A stretch of DNA of 64,000 bases from Chryseobacterium sp. G0201 (GTDB taxonomy: Bacteria; Bacteroidota; Bacteroidia; Flavobacteriales; Weeksellaceae). Both the position numbers and the translations under genes were made by a program. Below are positions 54,764 through 63,239 of this stretch, piece after piece (position 1 is the first letter of the stretch; every line of letters starts with the position of its first letter). The notes beneath the pieces are model-generated. The model did not search any database and was not told where the DNA came from. It saw only the letters and a list, made by a program, of their open reading frames with translations. The stretch spans positions 1 through 64,000 of the forward strand of contig NZ_CP033917.1 of the NCBI RefSeq assembly GCF_003815655.1, in the 5' to 3' direction.

Positions 54764-54888
54764 TTTTGATTCCTATTTTTTCACCGGGTTCAAATGATAT
54801 TATTTACATTTTTCACCGAGTTTCACCCGATGCTATTCATATTGAACCACTTCGTGGTTCTTTAAACTTTACGTTTAAGCTGATTTTT
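54764..54888. other. Short gap with a hairpin between GH106 and CE12 genes
   Basis: GAACCAC-TTC-GTGGTTC at 54842-54858 can form a 7-bp hairpin. A TTTCACCGAGTTTCACCCG-type tract precedes it. No T run follows on the minus strand, so termination is uncertain. Confidence 0.4.
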
Positions 54889-56214
54889 CTAGTTTCCATC
54901 AGGTTTTAAAGATTCCATAAAGATGCTTTCAGGCCAATGAAATTTTTCGACTGCATCAGGTTTATTTAAATCAAAACCTTTATAATTTTTGGAAACAAAT
55001 TTACTCAAAGGCAACTTCTGATCTACGATACTTTTTACCACACATTTTGCCAATTCATAAGCTCCATACGTATTAAAATGAGTGTCATCTGCCAAAGCAT
55101 TCGGTTGATTGGGATAAGAATTTGCAGGATAATAGACAAATGCTTTTTTAGAATTTTCCGGTCCCATCGCTTCGAAAAGCATTTTACTCATTGCATTTAA
55201 ATCAATTAAATATACATTTTCTTCTTTTGAAATTTCGCGCATCGCAGAAGGAAAATCATCCAACGTATTGACAATTTTATTGTTTTCATCAAAAACATGA
55301 CGATTCATCGAAGTAACCAAAACCGGAATTGCTCCTAATTGTTTTGCCTTGAGAATCCATTCTTGTAATCTTTTTCTATATCCGGATTTTGTGCTGTTTC
55401 CATATTTCTGGTCGTTATGTCCAAATTGGATGAATAGATAATCTCCGGGCTTGATCTTATTCCAAATTTTATCAATTCGGTGGCGGTCTTCAAAGGCTTT
55501 TAACGTTTCGCCGCTTTCGGCATAATTGGCAATCACAACTTCTTTCGGAACAAAAAAATACGGCAACATTTGTCCCCAAGAAGCCCAAGGTTCGTACTGC
55601 GCATCTACAACTGTAGAATCTCCTGTAATATAAATCGTTTTAGCTGTTTTATTAGGCTGAATGATTAATGCACAAACTTTTGGAGCTTTATTATTAAATT
55701 CAATCGTAAACAGATTATCCCAATGCAGGTATTTTGTTTCTCTCGGTTTTAATTTTACAATCCCGATCTGAGTTCCATTTTGATTACGAATGATACTGTC
55801 TTTAACGTGAACGGTAATTGATTTTTCAATAATTTCCTTTTCTTTTGTTTTCACATCATCCAGCATCAGACGACGATTTTCTACACGAATTGTCGTTTCG
55901 GAAGTTCCTTTACTGTCGCCTAACGTTAATTTTATGTCATAATTTCCTTCAGGAATCGCCACCGAAAAATAGAAAGGCTTGTCGCTTGTAATATAATCTC
56001 CGGTCAATGTATTTCCTCCATTGTCAACGGATTTTAAGTTGGAAATATCCATAAATCCGTAGCCAATTTTCTTGTCAAATTTTGAAGTTGAAGTGATTGG
56101 AATAAATCCGTTTTCTGCTCTTTCACCACCAAAATCAAACTTGAAAGTCGTTTGTTGAGCAAACATCAACGAACAAATAAAAAGCATCAAAAATCCTGTC
56201 CCTTTTTTCATCAT
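54889..56214 (-). CDS. Two-domain rhamnogalacturonan acetylesterase (CE12-like)
   Basis: 441 residues with a signal peptide (GFLMLFICSLMFAQ). Residues about 20-170 form a beta-rich galactose-binding-like domain (TTFKFDFGGERAENGFIPI, ISNLKSVDNGGNTLTGDYITSDKPFYFSVAIPEGNYDIKLTLGD). The SGNH domain follows, with ITGDSTVVDA, NYAESGETL, QFGHNDQKYGN and ADDTHFNTYGA as blocks I, II, III and V. It probably deacetylates rhamnogalacturonan, and its extra domain may bind the glycan. The ATG overlaps the stop of the GH2 gene (TAATG). Confidence 0.9.
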   Translation of the reverse strand: MMKKGTGFLMLFICSLMFAQQTTFKFDFGGERAENGFIPITSTSKFDKKIGYGFMDISNLKSVDNGGNTLTGDYITSDKPFYFSVAIPEGNYDIKLTLGDSKGTSETTIRVENRRLMLDDVKTKEKEIIEKSITVHVKDSIIRNQNGTQIGIVKLKPRETKYLHWDNLFTIEFNNKAPKVCALIIQPNKTAKTIYITGDSTVVDAQYEPWASWGQMLPYFFVPKEVVIANYAESGETLKAFEDRHRIDKIWNKIKPGDYLFIQFGHNDQKYGNSTKSGYRKRLQEWILKAKQLGAIPVLVTSMNRHVFDENNKIVNTLDDFPSAMREISKEENVYLIDLNAMSKMLFEAMGPENSKKAFVYYPANSYPNQPNALADDTHFNTYGAYELAKCVVKSIVDQKLPLSKFVSKNYKGFDLNKPDAVEKFHWPESIFMESLKPDGN

Positions 56215-59069
56215 TAATCCGTTAAAATATTTTCTTTTGGCATTGTAAACTGTTTATTTTCATCGCCTAAATTTGGCAATCCGAAATAAAAGTAAAGTGT
56301 TCTTTTAAAAGTTCCGTTGAGATGATTCAGTTCGCTTTCCTTTCCTAAAGATTCGGTTTTATCGTTAATGTTAAATGCTAAAACAGTTCCCAAAGGTGGT
56401 ATGGCATCTAAAAATGAAATATTTCCAGTCGGCAATTTCGGATAACCTTCTGCGCCGTAAATTCCATAAAAATCAAAAAGTCTTACAAACATCTTTTCCT
56501 CTTTTGTTCCAACCGTGATTTTACCTTCTGCGGTGTCTAGCTGCAACCACGAAACATTATCATAATATCCTTTAAATTCAGGATAAATCCAAGGCGAAGA
56601 ACCTATTCTGGTTGAGTTTTTCAAATTTTGCCAAACATTATACGTCTGTCCCTGAGTACGGTTTTTCCAGACGTGATAAGGACCTTTTCCAAGCCATTTT
56701 GAGCTGATCACATAATTTTCAGGATAATCAAAACTTACGCCTGCAAACGGATAATCGCCTGAAAGTGCATATTCATAATTTAATTCTAAAATTCCGTCAG
56801 GATTCAGCTTCCAGATTATTTTATTTCCATTTTTATAGGATACTTCAATGAGTTGATTTTTTCCTTCCGCAAAAGATTTTATGGATGATAATTCTACTTT
56901 TCCATTTACGAAAACAGGTCCGTTTCGGAAAGTCATTTTCTTGCCTTTTTTATCGATAATGACAGATTTTAATAATCCGTCTTTTTTACCAAATGAAAAT
57001 TCTTTTTCATCTGATTTTAAAATAAATAAAGAATCATTTTCTGCGACAGAAACCGGAAATTCTTTGGTTAAAGTTTTCTGAAACTGTTTTGAAATTTCAT
57101 CATTAGACGAGATTTTCCAGGTCCAGGTATAAATTTCTTTTCCGAAAGGATCGGTCGCCGTTAATAATAAAGCCTGACTTTCTTTCCAATTTGCAGGAAG
57201 ATTTAAATTAATATTTCCTTTTTCTGTAGGTTTAATGTTAGGAGATTCTGCTTTTCCTTTTTGCAGAACATCAAATCCTGACTCTGAGGAATAAGGTGTT
57301 TTAAATTTTATTAATTTCCAGTCAAACTGACATTCATTTAAATTTGTAAAATGATATCGATTTTCTACAGGAATGATTCCGCTAAAATCATTCGATAACA
57401 TTTTCAAATCAATCTTTACCGGACTATAAATTTCGCGAATCGCATAAAAACTTCCTTCTTTTTCACGATGCGGACCTACAACTCCATCCGGAGCGTTAAT
57501 GGCATTTACATCTATTTGATTGTTAAAATCGGTTCTCACTAAGCCTTCATCTGCGAACGCCCAAATAAAACCTCCGGCGCCTTTTTTTGAGTTCCAGTGA
57601 AGTTCCCAATAATCGGCTAGAGAAGTTCCGCCGCCGCCGTCATCCTGAGCGTGCAAAAATTCGGTTGGCATATAAATATTTTCTCCTTCTAGAATTTTTT
57701 GTGTACTGTAATAATCTTCGTAATGGTTGCAATCAATTCCATTAAAAGCATTTCCCGGTTTGTGATGCGCGTGAATGACGGGGCGATTTGATAGATCATA
57801 TTTCGCGAATTCTGTATCCAAATCAAAATTATGTCCGCCTTCGTTTCCGTTGCTCCAAAAAATGATTGAGGGATGATTGGCATCTCGTGTAACCATTTCT
57901 CTCACTAGCTTTTTTCCGACCTCCGTGCTGTATTTTTTTTGCCAGCCCGCCAATTCATCCAAAACATACAATCCTAACGAATCGCAAGCTTTTAAAAATG
58001 ATCTATTGGGCGGATAATGCGAACAACGTACAGCATTCATATTCATTTCTTTGATAAGCTGAACGTCCATTAAATCAATGTTTTTGCTGACAGCTCGACC
58101 AGTTTCCGGCCACCAAACGTGTCGGTTGATGCCTTTCATCTTGATTTTGGTTCCGTTGATGTAAATTCCGTCGCCTTTTCGGATTTCAATGGTTCGGAAA
58201 CCGAATTTTTCTTCGGTTTGATAGATGTTTTTTTTATTTTTATTTAAAGTAAATTTTGCTTTGTATAAATTCGGAGTTTCTGCCGTCCAAAGTTTGGGAT
58301 TTTTAACGGAAAACTGGATTTGTTTTAAAGTATCTCCTTTTTCAATTTTAAGTTGAGATTCACCGACCAGAATATTTTTAGCATCAAATAATTCTACTTT
58401 TAAATTATTGACTGCTTGGATTCCTTTTAAATGAATATTGGAGCGAAAAGTTCCATCGGCTTTTGCATCTATCGCAGTCCACGAAATATTTTCTTTTGGA
58501 ACGGCTTCGAGATAAACCGGACGAAAAATCCCTCCCAAAATCCAATAATCGGCAAGACGTTCTGCATTGTTGACGGATTTGTCGGCGGACATTTTGGAAA
58601 CTTTGACTTCTAGAATATTTTCTTTTCCGAAATTTAATTTATCTGAAATATCATATTTAAACTCATAAAAAGCGCCTTGATGAATTGCTCCGGCAGGCTT
58701 TCCATTAATTTTCACTTCGGTATCGGTCATTGAACCTTCAAAAACAATGTTGATGGATTTTCCTTTCCATGAATTGGGAACCAAAAATTTGTGTTTGTAT
58801 AAACCTACTTCATCATTAAATTTAAAGTTTTTGCCATAAGTCACATAATCTCTTCCATAATTGTACGAGCCAAATCCCTGCTGTTCCCACTGAGAAGGAA
58901 CCTGAATTTTATCCCAATTTCCGGATTTCCGACCTCCATTTATCCAAAAATCCCATTCTTTTGTATGCTCAGAATCTGTCCCGCTCAGGAATTGAATTTC
59001 CTTACTTTGAGCATGCAGCAACTGGAAGCACAAACATAACAGAAAGAATATTTTGGAAGAATAATTCAT
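56214..59069 (-). CDS. GH2 beta-galactosidase
   Basis: 951 residues with a signal peptide (IFFLLCLCFQLLHAQ). It has the GH2 order: sugar-binding jelly roll (about 25-200), Ig-like domain, TIM barrel (about 300-560), then a beta-galactosidase small-chain-like C-terminal domain. The acid/base Glu is in WSNGNEGGHN (Glu410) and the nucleophile Glu in MPTEFLHAQ (Glu470). It would remove galactose from galactan side chains or unusual galactosyl decorations. Both ends overlap neighbouring genes by TAATG, so GH28, GH2 and CE12 are translated as a coupled set. Confidence 0.92.
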   Translation of the reverse strand: MNYSSKIFFLLCLCFQLLHAQSKEIQFLSGTDSEHTKEWDFWINGGRKSGNWDKIQVPSQWEQQGFGSYNYGRDYVTYGKNFKFNDEVGLYKHKFLVPNSWKGKSINIVFEGSMTDTEVKINGKPAGAIHQGAFYEFKYDISDKLNFGKENILEVKVSKMSADKSVNNAERLADYWILGGIFRPVYLEAVPKENISWTAIDAKADGTFRSNIHLKGIQAVNNLKVELFDAKNILVGESQLKIEKGDTLKQIQFSVKNPKLWTAETPNLYKAKFTLNKNKKNIYQTEEKFGFRTIEIRKGDGIYINGTKIKMKGINRHVWWPETGRAVSKNIDLMDVQLIKEMNMNAVRCSHYPPNRSFLKACDSLGLYVLDELAGWQKKYSTEVGKKLVREMVTRDANHPSIIFWSNGNEGGHNFDLDTEFAKYDLSNRPVIHAHHKPGNAFNGIDCNHYEDYYSTQKILEGENIYMPTEFLHAQDDGGGGTSLADYWELHWNSKKGAGGFIWAFADEGLVRTDFNNQIDVNAINAPDGVVGPHREKEGSFYAIREIYSPVKIDLKMLSNDFSGIIPVENRYHFTNLNECQFDWKLIKFKTPYSSESGFDVLQKGKAESPNIKPTEKGNINLNLPANWKESQALLLTATDPFGKEIYTWTWKISSNDEISKQFQKTLTKEFPVSVAENDSLFILKSDEKEFSFGKKDGLLKSVIIDKKGKKMTFRNGPVFVNGKVELSSIKSFAEGKNQLIEVSYKNGNKIIWKLNPDGILELNYEYALSGDYPFAGVSFDYPENYVISSKWLGKGPYHVWKNRTQGQTYNVWQNLKNSTRIGSSPWIYPEFKGYYDNVSWLQLDTAEGKITVGTKEEKMFVRLFDFYGIYGAEGYPKLPTGNISFLDAIPPLGTVLAFNINDKTESLGKESELNHLNGTFKRTLYFYFGLPNLGDENKQFTMPKENILTD

Positions 59070-60448
59070 TATTTTTTGCCTTCGTCGGAATCGTCTTTTT
59101 TATCGTATGATTGATTGAGAGAAGCTATTTTGGTAACGTTTACTTTAATTTTCTTTAAATTTTTAATAGCGTCCAAGTTTTCCTCTTTAGGTTTTAACGC
59201 TTTTATATTTAGGTTTTCAAAAGTAAAATCTTTCAACTCGTACAAGTCTGATTTCTCAATGTCGAAAGCTGTTTCACAACTGATGTCGATATTTTTTAAG
59301 ACAATATTATTTGCTAATCTCCTTTTCGGCGCTTCTTCTCCTTTCAAATCAAAAAATTGGCTCCAGCCTTTCACAAATAAGAACGTTTTTACATTTCCTT
59401 TGATATTATCAAGCGTGATGTATTCGTAATGTTGTGGCGTGTCCGGACGCATTTTCAAATGCAACAATCTCGAAGCATCTTTCACTGTTGAGTTTCTGAA
59501 AATAATATTGTAATTGTGGATAGATTCGCTTCCACAAGTCAATGCAGAATGGCAAAATCCAAAAGTATTGTTCTCAATGATGATGTTTCTGTTTTCGCCG
59601 TTATTCGGATCTTTATCGGCTTTTGGACCTTTTCCGCCTTTCAATGCAATAGCGTCGTCGTTTACTGATAGATAACAATTTTTAACCAAGAAATTTGAAC
59701 AAGCATCAATATCGATTGCGTCTGTACTTGGCGCTTTTACAGGCTCTTTTGGAGCTAAAATTGTTAAATTTAATAACTTTACGAACTGACTTTTATAATA
59801 ATGGGTACTCCAGAAAGGTGAATTTTTTACGGTAATATCTTCAATCTGAACGTTTTTAGAATTTGAAATGTAGATGATACGAGGTCTCATTTCATCCATA
59901 TTGGTGCATTTAGGATTCCATTCGCGTCTTTTCCAAAATGATTTCCAGAATCGTAGTCCGTTTCCGTTAAGAGTTCCTTTTCCTGAAATCGTAAAACCGT
60001 CCAATCCGTCAGCGTTTACAAGCGCCGGAAAATATTTTACCGTTTGTCCTTCCATTCTTGTTGTTACGACCGGAAAATCATTAATATCATCACTTCCCTT
60101 TAAAACTGCTCCTTTTTCTAAATGTAAATGTGTTCCTTGTTTAAAAAAAATAGAACTTATCAGGAATGTTCCTTTTGGAACAATGATAACTCCGCCTCCA
60201 TTTTTAGCAGCATTATCAATGATCGCCTGAACTTGTTTTGTCTGAAGTATAGTGCTATCATTTTTAACTCCAAAATCCGTAAGAATATATTTTTTTCCTA
60301 ATTTATTGATGTCTGTCTGTTTATTATCTCTAAACCATTGTGGAATGGCTGTTCCGTCCGGAAATTTATCCTGACTTTTCACCGCTGATGAAAAGAAAAA
60401 AATTATAAAAACTGATAATAGGAATTTTGATATATTTTTAAATTTCAT
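59069..60448 (-). CDS. Secreted GH28 hydrolase, divergent in two motifs
   Basis: About 459 residues from the ATG at 60448 (MKFKNISKFLLSVFIIFFFSSAVKSQ, a signal peptide). The upstream ATG at 60571 would bury this signal. The right-handed beta-helix GH28 signatures are STDAIDIDACSN, SVNDDAIALKGG, then CHSALTCGSE in place of GHG, and HLKMRPDTP in place of RIK. All catalytic aspartates and the His are kept. This variant suits exo-acting or rhamnogalacturonan-specific GH28 enzymes that release galacturonate from oligosaccharides. It is the first gene of a tightly coupled GH28-GH2-CE12 unit. Confidence 0.88.
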   Translation of the reverse strand: MKFKNISKFLLSVFIIFFFSSAVKSQDKFPDGTAIPQWFRDNKQTDINKLGKKYILTDFGVKNDSTILQTKQVQAIIDNAAKNGGGVIIVPKGTFLISSIFFKQGTHLHLEKGAVLKGSDDINDFPVVTTRMEGQTVKYFPALVNADGLDGFTISGKGTLNGNGLRFWKSFWKRREWNPKCTNMDEMRPRIIYISNSKNVQIEDITVKNSPFWSTHYYKSQFVKLLNLTILAPKEPVKAPSTDAIDIDACSNFLVKNCYLSVNDDAIALKGGKGPKADKDPNNGENRNIIIENNTFGFCHSALTCGSESIHNYNIIFRNSTVKDASRLLHLKMRPDTPQHYEYITLDNIKGNVKTFLFVKGWSQFFDLKGEEAPKRRLANNIVLKNIDISCETAFDIEKSDLYELKDFTFENLNIKALKPKEENLDAIKNLKKIKVNVTKIASLNQSYDKKDDSDEGKK

Positions 60449-60499
60449 AATTATTTCCAGTAAATACTGAATTATTTTAATTAAACTAATTAACAAGAA

Positions 60500-60535
60500 T
60501 AAAAATATACATTTTGGGTGCTTGTAGTATCCTGC
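60500..60535 (-). promoter_or_regulatory. Candidate promoter and ATCCTGC box of the GH28-GH2-CE12 unit
   Basis: ATCCTGC at 60529-60535 lies 20-22 bp upstream of near-consensus -7 boxes on the minus strand (TATATTTT at 60509-60502; TATTTTTA at 60507-60500). A second box 10 bp further is poorly conserved (4 of 7). Confidence 0.4.
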
Positions 60536-60696
60536 TCTTTCATGTGGGGCTAAATTTATTAATAATTTCAATTCTTTATGACTTGAAGATAAGTTATGTT
60601 CCTTAAGTGTACATTAGTAGACAGTTATATTTTCACTAAATTAAAATACATAGCACTCTTAAAATTCCTAACAGTTATTATGAAGTTTCAGGCTAT

Positions 60697-60732
60697 AAAA
60701 AGACCTTCCTGATCAGTCAGGAAGGTCTTTTT
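60697..60732. terminator. Bidirectional terminator at the end of the surface-protein gene
   Basis: A perfect 16-bp stem AAAAAGACCTTCCTGA/TCAGGAAGGTCTTTTT with a TCAG loop. On the minus strand the stem ends in TTTTT about 75 bases after the stop of the gene at 60808. Confidence 0.85.
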
Positions 60733-60807
60733 AGCTATACAAAATAGATAGATTTGTTTTTTGTATTGCTTTTATAGAATATTAATTGTCAATTTGTTTT
60801 TACTGGC

Positions 60808-61548
60808 TTATTTTAATCGTCTCACAGAAACCTGCGTGACAGGACCTGAGCCCGTAGAGCCGGTACTTAAATATTTGATTGTGTAATCTTGCGTATTTAT
60901 AGCTCTAAACGAATAGGTACTTGCTGCCAACATCGGAATTGAGGTAATTAAAGTATATGTTTGTAATCCGCCAGTTGGAGCTACATAGTTGTCATTCACT
61001 CTTGCTACCCATGATCCAGTGGTATTATTCCATATACCAATAACCGGTGAAGTTGCATTGGTGGTAGATATCTGCACATTCATATTAATCTGATAAACCC
61101 CGTCAGCAGAAACTTTAAAAGAATTGGCTGTAGCCGTTCCTGCATAAAGATTTTCATTATCAATGATTTCATTATTCAGATTACCAATGGGATTCGCAAC
61201 CGTGGCGCCGGGAGATCCAACGACTGTAAAGTCAGCAGTCATTTGAACCGTAATTTCCTGTGCGACTAAAAACTGTCCATTAACAGCTATTACAGTTCCT
61301 GTTGACGAGGGAACACCTGCTAAAGTTTGCCATGAAGGTGCTGCACCCGGTCCATTTGATTTCAGTACTTGACCAATCTGACCAGACGAACCCGCAGTAG
61401 TACTATTACCTCCTACATTAAGTTCATTTGTAACTTGTAACGAACCATTGACATGAAGGCTTCTTTGAGGATTTGGCGTACCAATACCCACTTGAGCAAA
61501 AATTGCAGAATATATGGAAAGGATCAGTAAAAAAAATATTTTTTTCAT
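60808..61548 (-). CDS. Secreted surface protein with a beta-sandwich C-terminal domain
   Basis: About 246 residues from the ATG at 61548 (MKKIFFLLILSIYSAIFAQ, a signal peptide); the ATG at 61620 would add an improbable extension. After the signal comes VGIGTPNPQRSLHVNGSLQV, a motif repeated in many Bacteroidota surface and tail-fibre-like proteins. A Gly/Ser/Thr-rich linker and a beta-rich C-terminal domain of about 130 residues follow (FTVVGSPGATVANPIGN to YTLITSIPMLAASTYSFRAI), resembling C1q/TNF-like folds. No sorting signal of the type IX system is evident. The function is unknown, possibly adhesion. Confidence 0.65.
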   Translation of the reverse strand: MKKIFFLLILSIYSAIFAQVGIGTPNPQRSLHVNGSLQVTNELNVGGNSTTAGSSGQIGQVLKSNGPGAAPSWQTLAGVPSSTGTVIAVNGQFLVAQEITVQMTADFTVVGSPGATVANPIGNLNNEIIDNENLYAGTATANSFKVSADGVYQINMNVQISTTNATSPVIGIWNNTTGSWVARVNDNYVAPTGGLQTYTLITSIPMLAASTYSFRAINTQDYTIKYLSTGSTGSGPVTQVSVRRLK

Positions 61549-62184
61549 TTTTGTATGTTTTAGTTTAAATAAATTAAGATTGAAAAGAGCCTCCATTTTC
61601 TTATCATTTTGAGGGATCAACGAGAATGAAGAGAAGGCCTATTATATTATTCATTTATGTTCTTAGAATCCGAATACTTTCTAGTATTTATATTTTTAGC
61701 ACTAATAATTATCATATACAGGCTATCAATCTTTTCTATGCTTTATAATGTAATTATTATTAAAATTTGACAACAAATAAATATTTTATAAATCAAAAAA
61801 GATATTTTAATTAATTTTTTATGCTGCAAATTACCGACATTTCAACACAAAACGACTTACAATACATACCGATATATATCGATAAACATTTAGATATTTA
61901 TCGATACAATCTGAAAGTTCTATAAAGGATATCTTTTACTTTTAATTGATTCCCTGCTTATCTTGGGCAGTAATGTTAATGTTGAAAAATTGACAGATTG
62001 TGCAATTAAATAGAAAGATTCTTCAGGTCGAACTCCATCAATTTCTACTTGCAACATGAAGATAAGCCAGTATACAAAGTTTTAACTTGTTTTAATCATT
62101 ATGTTTTGAGAAAAAAATGCTAATCTCAAAGTTGTCTTTATTATTTTTGCATAGAATTAAATGACTAAACATTTTCTTATATTG
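61549..62184. other. Divergent intergenic region with an inverted repeat
   Basis: About 635 bp between divergent genes. TATCGATAAA (61877-61886) and TTTATCGATA (61897-61906) form a perfect 10-bp inverted repeat with a 10-base spacer, suited to a dimeric regulator. A 34-codon ORF at 61821-61925 overlaps it but has no convincing coding character. Confidence 0.45.
62142..62149 (+). promoter_or_regulatory. Promoter -7 box of the DUF1826 gene
   Basis: TATTTTTG matches TAnnTTTG. The start point would be near 62156, too close to the ATG at 62161 for a normal leader, so the ATG at 62185 is favoured. Confidence 0.5.
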
Positions 62185-62883
62185 ATGAGCAATACATTTT
62201 CTGATAACGACCAAATTGAAGTAGTTTCTACTTTTTCCGAACTTGTAAATATCCATTTTCAAGGAGCCGTGAATGCAATTTGTTGGCACAGAAATTTAAT
62301 GGGAGATTTCAAAGAGATTGTATCTAAGCTTCAATTAAAAGAGAATATTACAGAAATTTCTACTGAAGATCTTTTATCTCTTCAACTATCAGAAAATGGT
62401 AATGTCGCTAGAGAAGTTATTTTAAATGATTTACGATTATTAAGTGATTTGGGGGCATCGCCATCACTTAATTTACTTAAAAATTACGAACGAGATGATG
62501 AGCTCGATTTCATTTCAACAGATGTATATTCTTATCATGTAGACCGCTCACCTATTGGTACTAACACTTTTTTATGCACTTATTTTGGTACTGCAAGTGA
62601 TATTTTACCTAACGACCAGGCTGTACAAAAAATTTTAGTTCCTGAAATCCGGGAAAAGCTTAAAGAATTACATGACGGTCCGGAAGCAGAATTTGAAACC
62701 TTCTTGAAGGAATATTATTTTGATCTGCATTATCAACCCACAGCCGATGCCAAGCCAATAAATTTGGGATTAGGTCATCTATGGAAATTAGCAGTAGATC
62801 ATCCCGAACAAAAAGTTTTACCCTGCATTCATCGCGCACCTGTAGAAAATGACAATGAATATAGGCTCCTCTTGATTTGTTAA
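62185..62883 (+). CDS. DUF1826 domain protein
   Basis: About 232 residues, soluble, no signal. The segment YSYHVDRSPIGTNTFLCTYFGTASDILPNDQA and the ending VLPCIHRAPVENDNEYRLLLIC match DUF1826. An HxD pair (HVD), a later His (IHRAP) and an Arg (YRLLLI) appear in the order expected of 2-oxoglutarate/Fe(II) dioxygenases; this is my reading, not an established function. I chose the ATG at 62185 (MSNTFSDN) because of the promoter position; the ATG at 62161 adds 8 residues. Confidence 0.6.
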   Translation: MSNTFSDNDQIEVVSTFSELVNIHFQGAVNAICWHRNLMGDFKEIVSKLQLKENITEISTEDLLSLQLSENGNVAREVILNDLRLLSDLGASPSLNLLKNYERDDELDFISTDVYSYHVDRSPIGTNTFLCTYFGTASDILPNDQAVQKILVPEIREKLKELHDGPEAEFETFLKEYYFDLHYQPTADAKPINLGLGHLWKLAVDHPEQKVLPCIHRAPVENDNEYRLLLIC

Positions 62884-63239
62884 ATGATTATTTGATATTT
62901 AATAGATTTTTACTTCCCGATACAGAAAGTGTAAAATATCGTATTAATAATGGTTTGCAAAAGGATAGTAGCAAATATACAGCAAAACATTGATAAATAA
63001 GGGATTATTATAAGTTAAAGAAAGTCAAAAATCAAATTTTAAGCAGATACACTTATCATTTTTCTACTACAAATTTAATATCATTTTTTCAAACAATATT
63101 ATGTAGGAAGCTCATTTATCTCTTTTTCTTAATCGCTCATGTTTCTGAAGTGCAATTCCAACATTGTAAGCATTACGAGGATTTATTTAAATGTAATATT
63201 ATTATAAAAGATTCTTTAACGCTATATTAAAACGAGGGT
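62884..63239. other. Gap with protein-like remnants
   Basis: No intact gene. At 63112-63183 on the minus strand a frame reads NPRNAYNVGIALQKHERLRK and stops with TGA three codons later, looking like the end of a lost gene. Upstream on the plus strand a 38-codon frame after the DUF1826 stop (NDYLIFNRFLLPDTESVKYR) has no start codon. Confidence 0.35.

Noticed and set aside
60449..60571. 41-residue N-terminal extension of the second GH28
   Set aside because: It would place a hydrophobic stretch before a good signal peptide and overlaps the promoter-like elements; the ATG at 60448 is better.
61821..61925. 34-codon ORF in the divergent gap
   Set aside because: It contains the TATCGATAAA inverted repeat and has biased, AT-driven composition; no support as a gene.
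62877..62996. Protein-like frame after the DUF1826 stop (NDYLIFNRFLLPDTESVKYR...)
   Set aside because: There is no ATG, it overlaps the end of the DUF1826 gene, and no family is recognisable; at most a remnant.
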